Shown here piece after piece: positions 48,200-63,180 of a DNA stretch of 64,000 nucleotides. A model generated the notes under the pieces. That model was not told the origin of the DNA, ran no database searches, and saw only the letters and a list, made by a program, of their open reading frames with translations. The stretch comes from Elysia crispata (Eukaryota; Mollusca; Gastropoda; Plakobranchidae), in assembly GCA_033675545.1 (NCBI GenBank), contig JAWDGP010004695.1, positions 1 to 64,000 of the forward strand, read 5' to 3'. Both the position numbers and the translations under genes were made by a program. The stretch's first letter is position 1; each line of letters begins with the position of its first letter.

Positions 48200-48215
48200 A
48201 GATGCTCTAACCATC

Positions 48216-48534
48216 GCAGGACCAGTTGGCGAAGTGGTATAGCGCCGGGATCAGCAATCCATCAAGAGATGAGGGTATGGGTTCGAATCCTGGCGCTGTG
48301 CAAAAAAAAAAAAAAGATAACAGGGAGACACCTGGGAGTCATGACCTGGGTGTGGCCCGGCCCCCTTAGAGTGTCAGAGGTTCAGGGCCGAAACACTTGC
48401 TACAAGGGGGGTTTCTTCTCTGAAGACTCCCTGTTATCTAGCTCCCCAATGAGTTTCTACCTACATGGACATGTCAATTTTGATTCCCCCCAAGAGGGAT
48501 GAAAAAAGTAAATCTTATCTTATCTTATCTTATC
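48216..48534 (+). mobile_element. tRNA-derived SINE-like module (or structured 3' end of the LINE)
   Basis: A box TGGCGAAGTGG at 48227-48237 and B box GGTTCGAATCC at 48280-48290 are near-perfect RNA polymerase III internal promoter boxes. The 53-nt A-to-B spacing is long, as in type II (Ser/Leu-like) tRNAs. A run of A (48302-48315) ends the head. The body has a perfect 12-bp inverted repeat (48316-48327 with 48427-48438), then a (TCTTA)4 tail at 48513-48534. It begins only about 17 nt after the LINE stop codon. It could be a SINE, or a tRNA-containing LINE 3' UTR. I see no clear target-site duplication. Confidence 0.7.
48513..48534 (+). repeat. (TCTTA)n tail of the retroelement
   Basis: Four and a half TCTTA units close the tRNA-like module; the duplicated genomic sequence resumes within about 25 nt. 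Confidence 0.8.
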
Positions 48535-49552
48535 ATAGGTGGATCTGAGAATAAGTTGAGTTCCGCTCCATTTTGGCCTTGAGCGAAATTAGAAATTTCA
48601 TGAAAGATTTCATACAGCGGGTTTAAGATAGGGAAATTGGAACATGATCATCCCATAAACGGTGGAAAAATAAAATAAAAAAGAAACGGATTTTGTGTAC
48701 ATGTATTTTTCCCCCTGAAAAGTCCGCCCACAAAGATGAGCATAATTAATCTGCTGGAAAACTTCACAAAAACGTTTTCATGAGGCGGATTATGGAAGAC
48801 AGGTCTACTCTAAACATGACTTTGTAGAACGAATCCTCACGTCAACAGTTAACCTGCTGTCTAATCTACATTAATGATAAGAGCACTGGCACTGGGCCTC
48901 AGTAACAACATTATGATACAATTCTGAGACTACTCTGTTATCATAGTTAACTAACTAAAAATAATAATGATAATGATAAAATCACTTAAAAAAGAAACAC
49001 GAAGATATTTAAACTGGTTTGCTAAAACATTGATTAGACTCTGATTAAAACCTTCCATCGAAATAATTTATTATTCTTATCCAAGTGGCACAATCGTCCC
49101 TGTGTCCCAAGCCTTCTAATGTGTGGGTCCAGTCCGAGGCATTTCTATGTCTAGACTCTTTAATGTGATGAGACTTTAATTCCAGAGAGCTAACTATTGC
49201 ACGAAAGGCAATACAGCAGTCTTCTCAATTAAAAAAAAAGATGCGAGCGAGTAGAGAAACAGAAAAAAGTATCAGAAGAAGTCTCAAACCTAGATCTAGG
49301 TCAAGACCGATAGATAAGACGAAAGAAAGAAGAAGAAAAATATCCCGTGTTCGAAGCAGCATTTTTGAACGACACTAAACGTATTACCTGATTAAAACGA
49401 GGCACGTCAAACAGTAAATTATCCTCGTAGGCAGACTTGCCTCCATCGGATCTTAGGAGATATGTTTACAACAGAGAGAGGGAAATATAAACGATAATAT
49501 TTCTATCACACAAAAAAAAATTAATAAAAAGAGGTTACAGCGCTACATTTTA

Positions 49553-49654
49553 GAAGAAGAAGAAGAAGAAGAAGAAGAAGAAGAAGAAGAAGAAGAAGAA
49601 GAAGAAGAAGAAGAAGAAGAAGAAGAAGAAGAAGAAGAAGAAGAAGAAGAAGAA
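49553..49654 (+). repeat. (GAA)n microsatellite, right copy
   Basis: Counterpart of the GAA part of 826-955. Confidence 0.95.
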
Positions 49655-50715
49655 ATAAGGCATATAATTCTAAAAATGGCAATGGATCCCATGTTTTTTT
49701 TTTTAATCAGCCCGTTTGGACTCTACCTGACCATCCTTTACACTTACCTGTACAAGGTAAGGAGTAAAAGGGAACAAAGTTATGTTAAAGTCATGGTGTT
49801 TTGATAAAGAGGCTGGCATAAGAAAGAATGATAAGAAGAAAACCTTTTTGTAACATTACATTTATTCTATTTTTATCAAATTCTAATGAAAACAATTTAT
49901 TTTAATTTTTTGGCCTTTAGTCCTTTTATTGTTTATTCAAATATTGCAGCAAAACAGAAATGCAGAGGATGTCTTTCAAAGACAAGTTACTCTCCAAGCG
50001 AAAGAAAGTGAAAGAAAGAGGTTTTCGAAATTATATGTGTGTTAATTTATAACTTTGACTTAAGTACTCCCATGAACTTGTATGAACTTTTGACATAAGA
50101 TTTTTTTTTATTAATTTTATGAGTTTTCAAAAGTCCGCAAATCTTTATTTTGCTCTTAATGCTTATCTTTTTTCAGCTCTTGAGGATCAAATATTTATTA
50201 TTATTTATTTTTTTTATTTCCACATTGACATTCGCCACGAGAGCTGCTTCAAAACCATTGTCGAAGTCCCATCTATGGGAGTGTTCTTATCTCCAATATT
50301 GATGATTTACATTTGCTTATTTCACTAATCGGGAATGTTGAACCTTTTTTAAACTTTTTTTTTATCTTATATTATTGAATTATATTATTATATCAGATTT
50401 TCGTTTACGATTCTTTAACCTTGAATGTCCTCAAAATGTCTATTTAAAGCTTTTGAAAATTCCCGATACGCTTCCTTGTCTGTTGCAAGTTCCTTTACAA
50501 GAATTATTGCTGAAGCATGAATTATGTAGAATTATGTTAGAGTGACATTTTGGGCGGCTGCTAGAGAAAAAACTGACAAAAAATTATCATTGTGCAAATC
50601 AGTTTATGTAAATATTGTATACTTTTTTTAAAATCCTGCTCTATCTTTCATTCATGAAACTTTTCCACTATTTCAATGGTAGGATTTATATTTTTCTCCA
50701 CATCTATAGGGCCGC

Positions 50716-52145
50716 ACTTAGGGCTCTAAGTTAGGTTTAGATCGAAACACTGGATTCTGTCACAAAATAGAAATACCTTTTATAAGTTGAAATTATTGAT
50801 GTTGATTCCTAGAATATAGCAAAATGTTTTACGTTTGAAAAAGAATCAAATTATGTGATCTTTTGTTGAATTTTTTTTTTGTGAAATGCGATTTCAAAAG
50901 CATTAGGCCTTACTGCTAGACTACTTTCATCCTGAGTGCTTAGTTACAGCATATCACGTTACGTCAATTCAGAAGATATTGAAAAACAGCTCATTCTGCA
51001 CTTTTACTCTACATGTACTCGAAGATCCTTCCAAATGCTCACTCCATGGCTATGAAATAATTATTATAAGTCAAAAAAATAATGCCCAGGCCTTGGAGTG
51101 CGCTTAATGCGGAAGTTCTGTTGTTTTTTTTCCAGAGACTATTGAATCGTGTACTTTAAGTTACACTTATGATGATATTTAGTTTCCTCTTCTTTTAAGC
51201 TCTTTTTTCTCTGGTTGTCCTAATTATTGTAAATCATATTAAAACAAGCATGGTAACTCGTTCAATGAACATGTTTATGAGACACAACAGGTTTGGAAGG
51301 GGTGTGAATACTACGGCCATGTAAAATTTGAATTTCCTTTTTATGATCTATGTGGATAATCCAAGACTTGTGGTAGTCACTTCTGGTGGAGCCTGGAAAC
51401 TTCCCATTTCTTGAGTCTCATAAATATCCTCTCCTTCAAACTTTCCCCCCTCGATTGCGCCGGTTCGATGTTGTTGTTGGTTTTTAGTTTTTTTTTTTTT
51501 GTTTTTTTTTTTGAAGAATCTCATGTATAAAATCATGGTACATCTGGATGCATCAGGCTGGATGCGAAATGGTCCCCTTCACAAAGCTTGAGAATGCGCT
51601 TAAGGTAGTTGATGGAAATTCAAATATAGCTCTTTCAACTCTTTGTTCAGTGAAGTAAAGTCTTTGTCCGTTTTCCAAATGGTATGCAGGCTACACAATG
51701 CTAAGGTGTGTTTCATGAAGTTGAAATTCAAAAATTCTCCAGCATGCTTCGATACTTTCTGCGTAGCTTGCATTGACAAAATTTTTAATTCATCATCCAA
51801 AGTGTTTGCATTGCCATTGTTTATTTGGAATGTCGATAATACCTATTTGTTGTTCTTAACATATGATGCATGATGCAAGCCTATTTTGTAAACTCTATAG
51901 AGTATAACCATGCTTGCAATTGTTCAAAGGCTCAATTTTTCAACAAATGCAATTTCAGTTTGAAGACACGCACGGTCAAGTCTGGTCTGTCATATGATTG
52001 CTATAGATTTTGCCTTATCTCAGTTCACTTTGGGTATGTAGTCATCGCTATTAAAAGATCTTCCATGCAGGCGAACATAATACGAGTACATAGCATCTTG
52101 TTGCTTCTCAAACATATATCTCGGTCCACCTTTAGATGTTGGCCC
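50716..52145. other. Insertion of about 1.4 kb present only in the right copy
   Basis: In the left copy the flanks join directly at about 1995-2000 (gggccgtttctcgg). Here they are separated, with GGGCC at the left edge and GGCCC at the right edge. No transposase or clear terminal inverted repeats seen. Small ORFs on both strands are unassigned. Confidence 0.6.
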
Positions 52146-52404
52146 ACGTTTCTGGTATTACCATCTAACTGACAAAACAACGTCACGCAAATCTCTGCAG
52201 TTGTCTGCCCTCGGTGTACCGTGTTTACGCCTGAAAAACTGCAACCGCTTAGTTTTAATTTTAGCCTTTATGTCCACAATAATTTGCTGAAGAAGACGTC
52301 TAGCTGAAAGTAGACAATTTTAATCTCTTGTGAAAAGCTGAAAACGATAGAACTGCAACTGTGATTTTTCGTGATTTTTACAGCAAGACTTCATCCATTA
52401 TTTT

Positions 52405-53875
52405 CAGTAGGGAATACCAAGGGATATTGTAGGGGACCATATGCTGGATACATCTCACAAATTCGGTTTAGCTGAACTGTTTTTTAACATACTACCATAT
52501 CTCGATGTCCAACCAGTTCATTCGGAATAAGTATGGCAACTTCTTTACAATCATGATGGCGCATGTTCACCCAGTGGTTGAGCATCTTCGTGGATAGCAG
52601 GACTGTAGGACCCATAGGTTAATGAGGACACGCAGATGTCCAGTCTGAGCAAAAACTTCAACTTTTTTGTCCTTTCGTTTCAGTGGTTGCTAGGGTTGTA
52701 CGACATATTAGTTTTGCTCACAACAAACTTCCTTTCCATGGCAACAAGCATAAAAAAGAGCACCGTACCAGCATTTTTCCTGGCCTATGCATAAAAATTT
52801 ATAACTTACGTGTTTGATTTTCTACTGAGATTTTAGCCAACAAATTTTCCAAGTTTCTCAATACATAAAAATAGCGAAACTAAGACAGTTTTAACTAAAG
52901 TCCGGCGTGCAATCGGCGCCTCCCCGCTATGGACTGAAGCCGTGAGCGATCACTCAAACTTCCATCCTTCATTATCGTAATTTAAAAATAAATCAGTAAA
53001 ATAATATGGGACATCCATAAACTTACTCTGTAATGTATTCAAATACATTACTCCAAAATATAAAGGTGCACTATGCATATCTAGACTTAGATCAAGCTAG
53101 ATCTAGATCTAGATCTAGTTCAAGTACGTCTGATTAAAACGCCCGAAGCAGTGACTATTGTGCCGTTTACTTAAGACTACTAGATCTACTGCTAGATTTA
53201 GATTTAGAGATTTACAAAGTATATTCTTAATACAACAGAATGATGTAATTATTTAGCGAAGCCAGTCTATCCGATGCATTAGAGGCACGATATTGTAGAT
53301 CTCTATATAGCGTTTGTCAGATCAATCACCTAATTTTTTTATATAGATCCATATATATTGAAATTTCAAAGTCATTGGTGGTAGAGTGTGATTAACTAAA
53401 GGGAAGACAAACCCAGTAGAACACTATTGTTTATAACATTGGATAAGTAAAGTTTCCACCCTCATTGACCTAAACAGTTATGGCGGCTCCGGAAAATTAC
53501 GAAAATACTCGCGACATTCCGATGGTCCTGTTTGTGCATCTGTCCGTTTTTCCTTAATTTGTGGTAAGACCTACGGAAGTTCCAACTTAGATCTTGATCT
53601 AGATCTGGATGTAGACCTAGATTTCTAGATTCTTGACTGTACTAAGATCTTGATCGTGCACGCGTGACGTTCTGTTAAAACCAGGTGCATATCACAGATT
53701 CTACTGAAATAAAATACTTAGATCTAGATCATCTAAAATTGTTTTTAGTGGTATCTTAAAAGGGAAGCAGGACTGTAGGACCTACGCACTAACATTTCCA
53801 TTATTATCACTTTCTCTTACCAAAAAATTGCCTCTGTCATTCAAACAGATTGAAAAAAAAGCTCCATCCGGTCGA
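52405..53875. other. Second right-copy-specific insertion (about 1.5 kb)
   Basis: In the left copy the flanks meet near 2250-2262. Within it a 17-bp direct repeat AGCAGGACTGTAGGACC is seen at 52596-52612 and 53766-53782. It also carries a GATCTA hexamer run at 53093-53117. No coding sequence supported. Confidence 0.6.
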
Positions 53876-54596
53876 GATTCTATCAAAAGCTTTAATATTA
53901 GGAACGACAAAAACCGAAATAAGAGCATCAGAATGGTACAGGAAAAACAGAATACTCAATATTTTACCCTTGTTTTTATTTTCTTTTACAAATATATACC
54001 CAAAAACTGGCACCACAGCTAACTTCCTTTGGTTAAAATAAAAATATAGCCAAGTTTCATAATTATAAGTTCAACCGCTTTAAAATCCTTTTAAGAACTT
54101 CCCGACGTTTCTATTTTATGTTATATAGATAATATTGCTGATGAAAATTTTTTTTCACATTCAAAATATTTTTTTTCACATTCAAAATATATTTTTAGCT
54201 CCGCAGATCTATGAAAAGGGAAATAATGCCTAAAAAATTCCAATCTTGATAATTTTAAGGATTTGCTTGGGCCATCGATTTTGGTTTGTCGACAGTCATT
54301 GATTTATTGATTTATTTTTATAAAAAGGATTCTTAGATGAAATAATTTTGGACTATTGGACGGTATGTCGTTATTGGTATGAAATGATAGGAATGAGAAA
54401 TTAACAAAACAATATATACTGACAATCTAAGTGAGCAGGAAAAAAAGATAAAAAAGATAATTAATTACTTTGTTTTAGGCATAAATAATACATATAAGTA
54501 TACTCAGAGAAGAAAAAAAGAATCGACACAAATAGAGTCAAACGTGCACAAACACATGTGAAGATAAAAACGAAGTTTGTTGAGAGAAATAAAGAG

Positions 54597-54607
54597 CGAG
54601 AGAGAGG

Positions 54608-54684
<77 letters not shown>
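54597..54684 (+). repeat. (GA)n microsatellite, right copy
   Basis: Counterpart of 2957-3003, about twice as long. Confidence 0.95.
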
Positions 54685-54687
<3 letters not shown>

Positions 54688-55025
54688 AACTAAATAATAA
54701 AATTTAAAGCAATAATTCAAAGTAACATGACATTAATTTTCAGAATTTTTTTACTGCTTCAATTTCACTGTTGATCTACTGCATGGGTTTAAGGTCTTCT
54801 TAGAGAAAAATTTTATTCTGATATGTGTATTTACGCCGCTCCCCTCCCCACCCATTTCCCTTCTCTCTCCCCATTTTTTTTCCATACCTGCCCCTGTGTT
54901 TCTCTTTTAACTGTTTAATTATTTCTTCGTTATTCAGGTGATAATATTGATATCCGGCAACCAATCCCATTTCTATTCTCGCTTTTTTCTATATACAACC
55001 ATACACTCCTTCTATCATGTAACTT

Positions 55026-56999
<1,974 letters not shown>

Positions 57000-57091
<92 letters not shown>

Positions 57092-57142
57092 GTCTCCCTC
57101 TCTCTCTCTCACCCCCTATCTATCTATCTTTGTATCTATCTT

Positions 57143-57199
<57 letters not shown>

Positions 57200-57332
57200 T
57201 TATCTATCTATCTCTCTTATTTCTATCAATGCTAAAGTCCACCATAATAATATTATTCTCCTCTCCTCCAATTTCTGTGCCTCCCGCTTTACTGCTCTCT
57301 GTAATTTTTGTCTGTCTGCTAGTTTCTCTCTA

Positions 57333-57397
<65 letters not shown>

Positions 57398-57420
57398 CTC
57401 TCTCTCTCTCTCTCTCATTT
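57000..57420 (+). repeat. CT / TATC compound microsatellite, right copy
   Basis: CT run, then TATC units (57115-57220), then a second CT run (57338-57415). Counterpart of 3345-3600 in the left copy. Confidence 0.92.
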
Positions 57421-59699
57421 TATCTTTCTGCCTACCTCCCAATTTGCTGCCTCCGTCTCTCTCTCTCTAAAAGTCTGTCGGACTGCTGTTCGGTCTCTGT
57501 CTTTTTTGTTTCCTCTTACTCGCTCAAAGTAAGTTCTACATAAACATGCAAGGAATGTTTTTTTTTAGTCTCATACTGCAATTAATATCGACTAAGTCTT
57601 GCAAAGTTTTAATTTTCTAACTGCATATATTTTATCTAACCATACATATTTTTTCTATCCGAAGAAAGAAAAAAACATAGACAACTATGCAGGAATCTGA
57701 GCACTACCAAACATAACCAAGATTTATTAAACGTTTTAAGGAGTACTGAATATCACTCACTTATTGATTTTCATAGCACCAGTAGTCACATTCTGTTTAC
57801 AGCCATGTCACATATTATATCGATACTACGAGTACAAATAAAGCATCATCTACCTTTGTGGGAATCCAAATATCCCATACCAACAAAAGCATATTTTTTA
57901 TTATGTTTTATTTTTCGATTGCACTCGCACTACTTATATTTCTTCTTTCCTCAGAGCGAGGTCTATTGTAAAAAAAAAATTATACCCAGTTAGTAACAGT
58001 TAATTTTCCCAAACTAACAATTTAATTGATCTAAAGTCTTGCCACCAGCGTTTTATCCTTACAATTATTTAAGGCATGTGACACGAAACTCAAATCAGCA
58101 GTGAAGTTTAACATTCCCTAAGCTTCTTGACGATGCTGATTTTACAGAGGTCATAGCAAGGGTTACTTAATTTGTACTCCACGTGAGTTTATTACAGATC
58201 CCTCCATCCCAGCACTGGTTTGCAGGCCTGCTGTGTTTAGTAACTTAGGATGCAGGAAATGATTCTATCGCATCGCATGGGGAAAGTTTTAAAATCCGAG
58301 ACGTTTTTTACACAGGAGGTAGAGATGCTGTCACACTCTTGATGTTACATAATTCTATATTGATGTGCCATACATCGCTCAAGATTCACCAATGATGTAC
58401 CTGGCTAAGCCTGGTGCTTGCGCCGAGAATGGTAGTTTCATGGTATAGAGGATCATTATCCTGTGAAAATTCGCATCTTCTTATCATGTCTTTGAAAGGA
58501 TAATAGAAACATCTCTCGCAGTATGATCAAGTTGAAACAAAAGTGTTGTTACTTGCAGTGGGTAAATATTTTGTGCAAAAACTAACATAGGCACACTTCA
58601 TTATTGAGATTCCTAAAGTTACTTTGCTATGGCATTATTTTTGTCTTTTGGGGAGAAAATTGAAGTAATCCTTTGTTCATTTATGGTTTGTCATGTAATG
58701 CTAAAAGAGGCAAAAAGTAAAAAATTTAGCAGAAGAAAGAGAAAGAAATAATCATAATAAATCATAACTATGGGATTCACACAGACAACGTAAGATTAGT
58801 AAATACGATCACATGCTGTGACACATTCAGCTAAACCAGGTGACGTTTCTAAACGACAGATGTGGATCCTAAGTCCAACATGCAAGATGTCGGCTGAAAT
58901 TGTAAAGCTCTGCGATAGACCGATGATGCTTTAAGTACCGTAAAGTAGAATAGTGCCAAAGGAAACACCGATGTACCAGTAATCAGTAAGACATTCTCTA
59001 CCTACCAAGATTTGGATGTCCCCAAATGATGACGCGTTTTACTTTTTACTGGAAGAAAAGTTTTGTGTAAAATGCGAATTTGTAGTTTCAATTGCCTGTT
59101 ATTTTCGATTTATGAAAAAGCAAAATTTTGAAATCCTTGTCGGTACACTTGTATAAACATTAAAAGAGAAACAAATTATTCATCATTTTGTTTTTAAAAA
59201 ATCAACACTAAAAACAATAAAGCACACAACATAAAAATATTTTTATATGATTTTCTTTCATATTCTTGTAAAGGAGAAAAGGAAGTATAACGTTTGAAAT
59301 TTCTTAAATGGTGTTTTAAGATAGATTAAACAAAAAACAAAACTCTTCATTACGAAAGTATTTTCAATTGAATTTTTTAAAGTGTTTTTAACGCTTGAAA
59401 AACCACTTTCATACGCGAAAATGTAATTCTCAATTGTAAAAAAAAATCCCATGATTGATATAAATATATATATATTTACATATCATCATCATCATTATTA
59501 ATTTAAAATGAAATCGTTCTATGCTAAACAATTATATACAGTACACATCGTTTTATTTCATATACCATTTTATGCTTGTTCTTCGGTTGCACCACTTTTT
59601 AGATCATTACAAGTAATGTACTAAAGCCAGAACCAAGAACTGTGTCGGAGGCCAACCCAATGGTTTACTGACTACTAATCTGCCCCCACACCCTCTCCC

Positions 59700-59790
59700 A
59701 GTTTTTTTTTTTCTTTTTTTTTTTTTTGTTGTTGTTTTTTTTTTTTTTCCTTTTTTCTTTTATTTTTTTTTTTTTTTTTTGGGGGGGGGG
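59700..59790 (+). repeat. Poly-T followed by poly-G
   Basis: T-rich homopolymer stretch ending in a run of ten G, in DNA unique to the right copy. Confidence 0.9.
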
Positions 59791-60589
59791 TGCCTGCAAA
59801 AGTAGATGAAATTAAAAGATATTTTTTTTTGCCTTCTGTGAAAGGTTGTAACTATCAATAGTCGATAAAAAAAATCGGGTCGGCAGTAAATATTTAGACG
59901 GGCATATTTCAATCTCTGGCCGAATTATAATGATTTTATCCTACTAACGGTATTCACCTCTTTAAAGAATAAGCCAAAGTTTTTTAATATACATCTTATA
60001 AAAGCGATTTGCTATGACGTAAAGTCAACCAAAGAACTGGAGGTATGAAACCTCTAGGTTATTGGAAACGTGTGAATTGCCTCACAAACTATCGCATGAG
60101 GATTGTTTTGGAGACGTTCTTGTTATACCATGTCCTGGTTAACAAGGAACTTGTTAAGGGTTAATCTATCCTGTACGTAGGAAAGCTTACAGCTATCTTT
60201 ACGTAAATAGCCTGTAACTTATAAGAGAGTTAAATATACAGCTAATTTGTGGGCTCATTTAACATTCCAGCTTGATAAACACGAATGCTTCTCCCCACAT
60301 ACGCCTTGAATAGGTAGTTGAAATACGTTGAACAATTAACTGAGCTGCAAAGATTGTTTTCAGAGGTTTTGTTGAATGCTGCTTTCGTAAAATATTAACG
60401 CTGACCTGTGATCTTCCTTATTTATTTCAAAATTATAATATAGATCATTTCTTGTACTTTTCATTTAAATGTACTGCTGTTTGAATATTGTATTTTTGTG
60501 ACCTATATTGATTGAGTACACATATAGCCCCTTTGATTTTGATCGACCAAAATAATTCTCTTTCTCTCTGACTGCTGTCCCTCAAACTC

Positions 60590-60713
<124 letters not shown>

Positions 60714-62901
60714 CACCCCCTCTCCACCCTGTTCAAGCATAAATTCTTCAATTTTCAAACACCCACTAGTTTAATTAGAATTAATTTTTTCTTTAATATA
60801 ATATTCAATCGTATTCGCGCCGCCCCCCCCCCCCCCTCTTTTTTCTCCTTTTTTCCCCTTTTGTTTTCCTCTCACCCCACTCTCCAAAAAAGAAGACTAA
60901 AAAATTCAAACGAATAGAATAAATTAGTTTATAGAGACTTGAGTATAAAATATATTTCTAATACCTGCACGAACACAGTATGCGAAAGCTTGAATAATCT
61001 CGGTGCATATTGCTTTCGACGGGACTGTAACTGAACCAAAACATTTGAAGACTATGAATAAATTACAGCTCCCAATAACTGTTTGAATAATGAAAAATAC
61101 ATTGCTCTGATAAATTAAAAAAAATTGTGCTTGAATGACAGACATGGAATTAAGTGTGATCCAAATTCTATAGCTTAATGGTATCATTTAAGTGGCCTTA
61201 CTATTATCTTTCATTTTGTCCAGTTTAAGACCGTATTATTTTGGGTGCAGGACGAAGCATATTAGGATGACCTGACTCTATAGATATATAATTTCTGTTC
61301 ACGAAGTATGAGACACACATGAACAATTTAAGTAATGTCCTATCACCGCGGGAGCATCATTTCTCATTCAATAATTATAGTTATAAACACAATCCTGGTT
61401 TTCATTGGAAGTTATGAAGAAGGAAGTGCATCAAAACCTTATGAATTTTAAATGAAAAATCTCCTATTAAAAGGATGTTGGGGACACGATTTTTCATGGT
61501 ACACTGAGCGCAATAAAAATTAGCATTCTCTCTGCTTTCTCAAGGCTGACTGACCGTCAATAAACTTTTTCAGAATCCGCTTCATATAAATTTATACAAT
61601 AAAGCCAGCCTTCAAAAACGTTTTTTTATTATTGAATGTTTAGATCTGTGCACATTTAATCGTTATGTAAAAAGATTCCAGGACATATTATTTAAATAAA
61701 GACCGTCTAGTGTGATGTAAGTGTCATGTCCTACCTTATTCCTGTTTGATCGTTATAAGGCGCAATTTACGGACATAATTGTGCAGCTGTGCTTTTAATG
61801 GCGATTCATTCCAGTTCACACGCTCCTAAAACCGGAGGTGTAGATCTAGATCAAAAGTTAGATAAAACGATTTCGATTTGCACGATGAATTAAAAGGCTA
61901 GGATCGTGCAAGAAAGCACGAAATTAATAACACACATGATCACATTTGCTTTTGCCTCCTGAATATAATCATGATTTAGCTTCCTTCTCTTGGAATACTT
62001 TAAAAAAAAAGAAAGGAATATAGAAGGCCACTCTCACGGACTGAAACAGGCGACAGCATTTCATATAAATGCATTGTATAGTAAGTTAATGAATCAACGG
62101 TTCTGGATTATTTTGACACCTTTTGTCCAGAATGTAATTCCAAAACTGTCGTCTTATAAAGGTCATGAACCCAAAATTATCTGTGATAATTAGGTTCAAA
62201 TTCATCAAAATCCGTATTTATAGAAATGAGAAGACTAAGTATAGCTAAGAATTCATTGACAAAAAAAGAATTAATGTCGAGTTTAAGAACATTTCTATTT
62301 ACAGTTTGTGTAAGCAGATAGCTACTTTTGTTAAATAATTATACCAATATCAAACAACGTCTTTATACTGCTATAAATAATTAGCCCCTCAACCAATACA
62401 GGTACACCCTACCTTCTGTTAGGTTTATTAATTGAGTTGTGGTTCTTATGGGAAGTTTTTCAGGAGTTGTGAAAATAGGACTGGTAGTATATAACGATAA
62501 AGAGGACCAACGTCAGCCAAAATCTGTGTTGATCGCATTATTGCTGCGAATGTTTGGGGATATCTCTGATCAGAACATACCAGTGCTTTTCTCAAAAGTG
62601 TGATTGATTGGTTCATTCTGCTTTGCTGCATCTCTTATTCAAACTTTTTTTTGTGTGTGCAGGCCCAACGATAAACTCGGAGAAATTTATGGAAGACGTT
62701 ATACAATTAGTATTATCTTCTACTTCCAGATAAATACTCAATGCTCAAAGCGAACTTGACGTCACACCATGGGGGAGGAATGAGTCTCAGAGTCTCATAG
62801 AAAACCCCATCAAAGCAGCAAACTCCAGCTTTTCATCTTATGAAAAGGAGGAACACCAAAGCGTTTTTGGAGTTGACTCTTTTTTGTGGATTGGAACTTT
62901 T

Positions 62902-62909
62902 TGTATAAA
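62902..62909 (+). promoter_or_regulatory. Degenerate TATA-like element of the second gene copy
   Basis: TGTATAAA stands where the first copy has TTATATAAA. The flanking 5' UTR from about 62935 to the ATG is nearly identical to the first copy. Function is inferred only from position and paralogy. Confidence 0.35.
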
Positions 62910-62984
62910 CTTTTTAAACCCAATTGTATCAAATCCCAACCCCTTCATTTTTTCGAGTTTCTTTCGCCACGGGCAGCAGCCAAC

Positions 62985-63180
62985 ATGCTGCTTCTGTCTT
63001 TATTGGGAGGCGTCCTAACTAAAGGAGTATCGCGTAGGACCAAACAATACTTACTGTTGCTGATTCTATTGGTGCAAGAAAGCTATGGTCATCTGGTCCT
63101 TACATACCCACCTGCAAGACAATATCCTCTTGATTTCTCAGACAACTACAGAACCAGGCCGCCTTGTGGAATGCCAAAAA
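62985..63180 (+). CDS. Exon 1 of a second, paralogous LPMO-like/DOMON gene (partial)
   Basis: This is 196 nt with the same start, length, phase 1 end and donor (GTAAGA) as exon 1 at 7561. The encoded 65 residues differ from the first copy at only two positions (Leu10 to Val and Phe55 to Tyr), keeping the signal peptide and the predicted mature His36. The rest of the gene would lie beyond 64000. An upstream in-frame ATG at 62886 exists only in this copy and is not used here. It is most likely the start of a functional tandem duplicate; whether the gene is complete cannot be judged from this window. Confidence 0.85.

Noticed and set aside
48227..48300. Functional tRNA gene
   Set aside because: The anticodon loop lacks the usual T33 and the acceptor ends pair poorly; followed by an A-run, body and tail, it fits a retroelement.
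51600..52172. Small ORFs on both strands in the 1.4-kb insertion, considered as transposase pieces
   Set aside because: Minus-strand reading shows several stops and no catalytic motif that I can name.
62886..62984. Upstream in-frame ATG that would extend the second exon 1 by 33 codons
   Set aside because: It overlaps the presumed TATA/start region, is absent from the first copy (which has an in-frame TGA there), and would hide the signal peptide.
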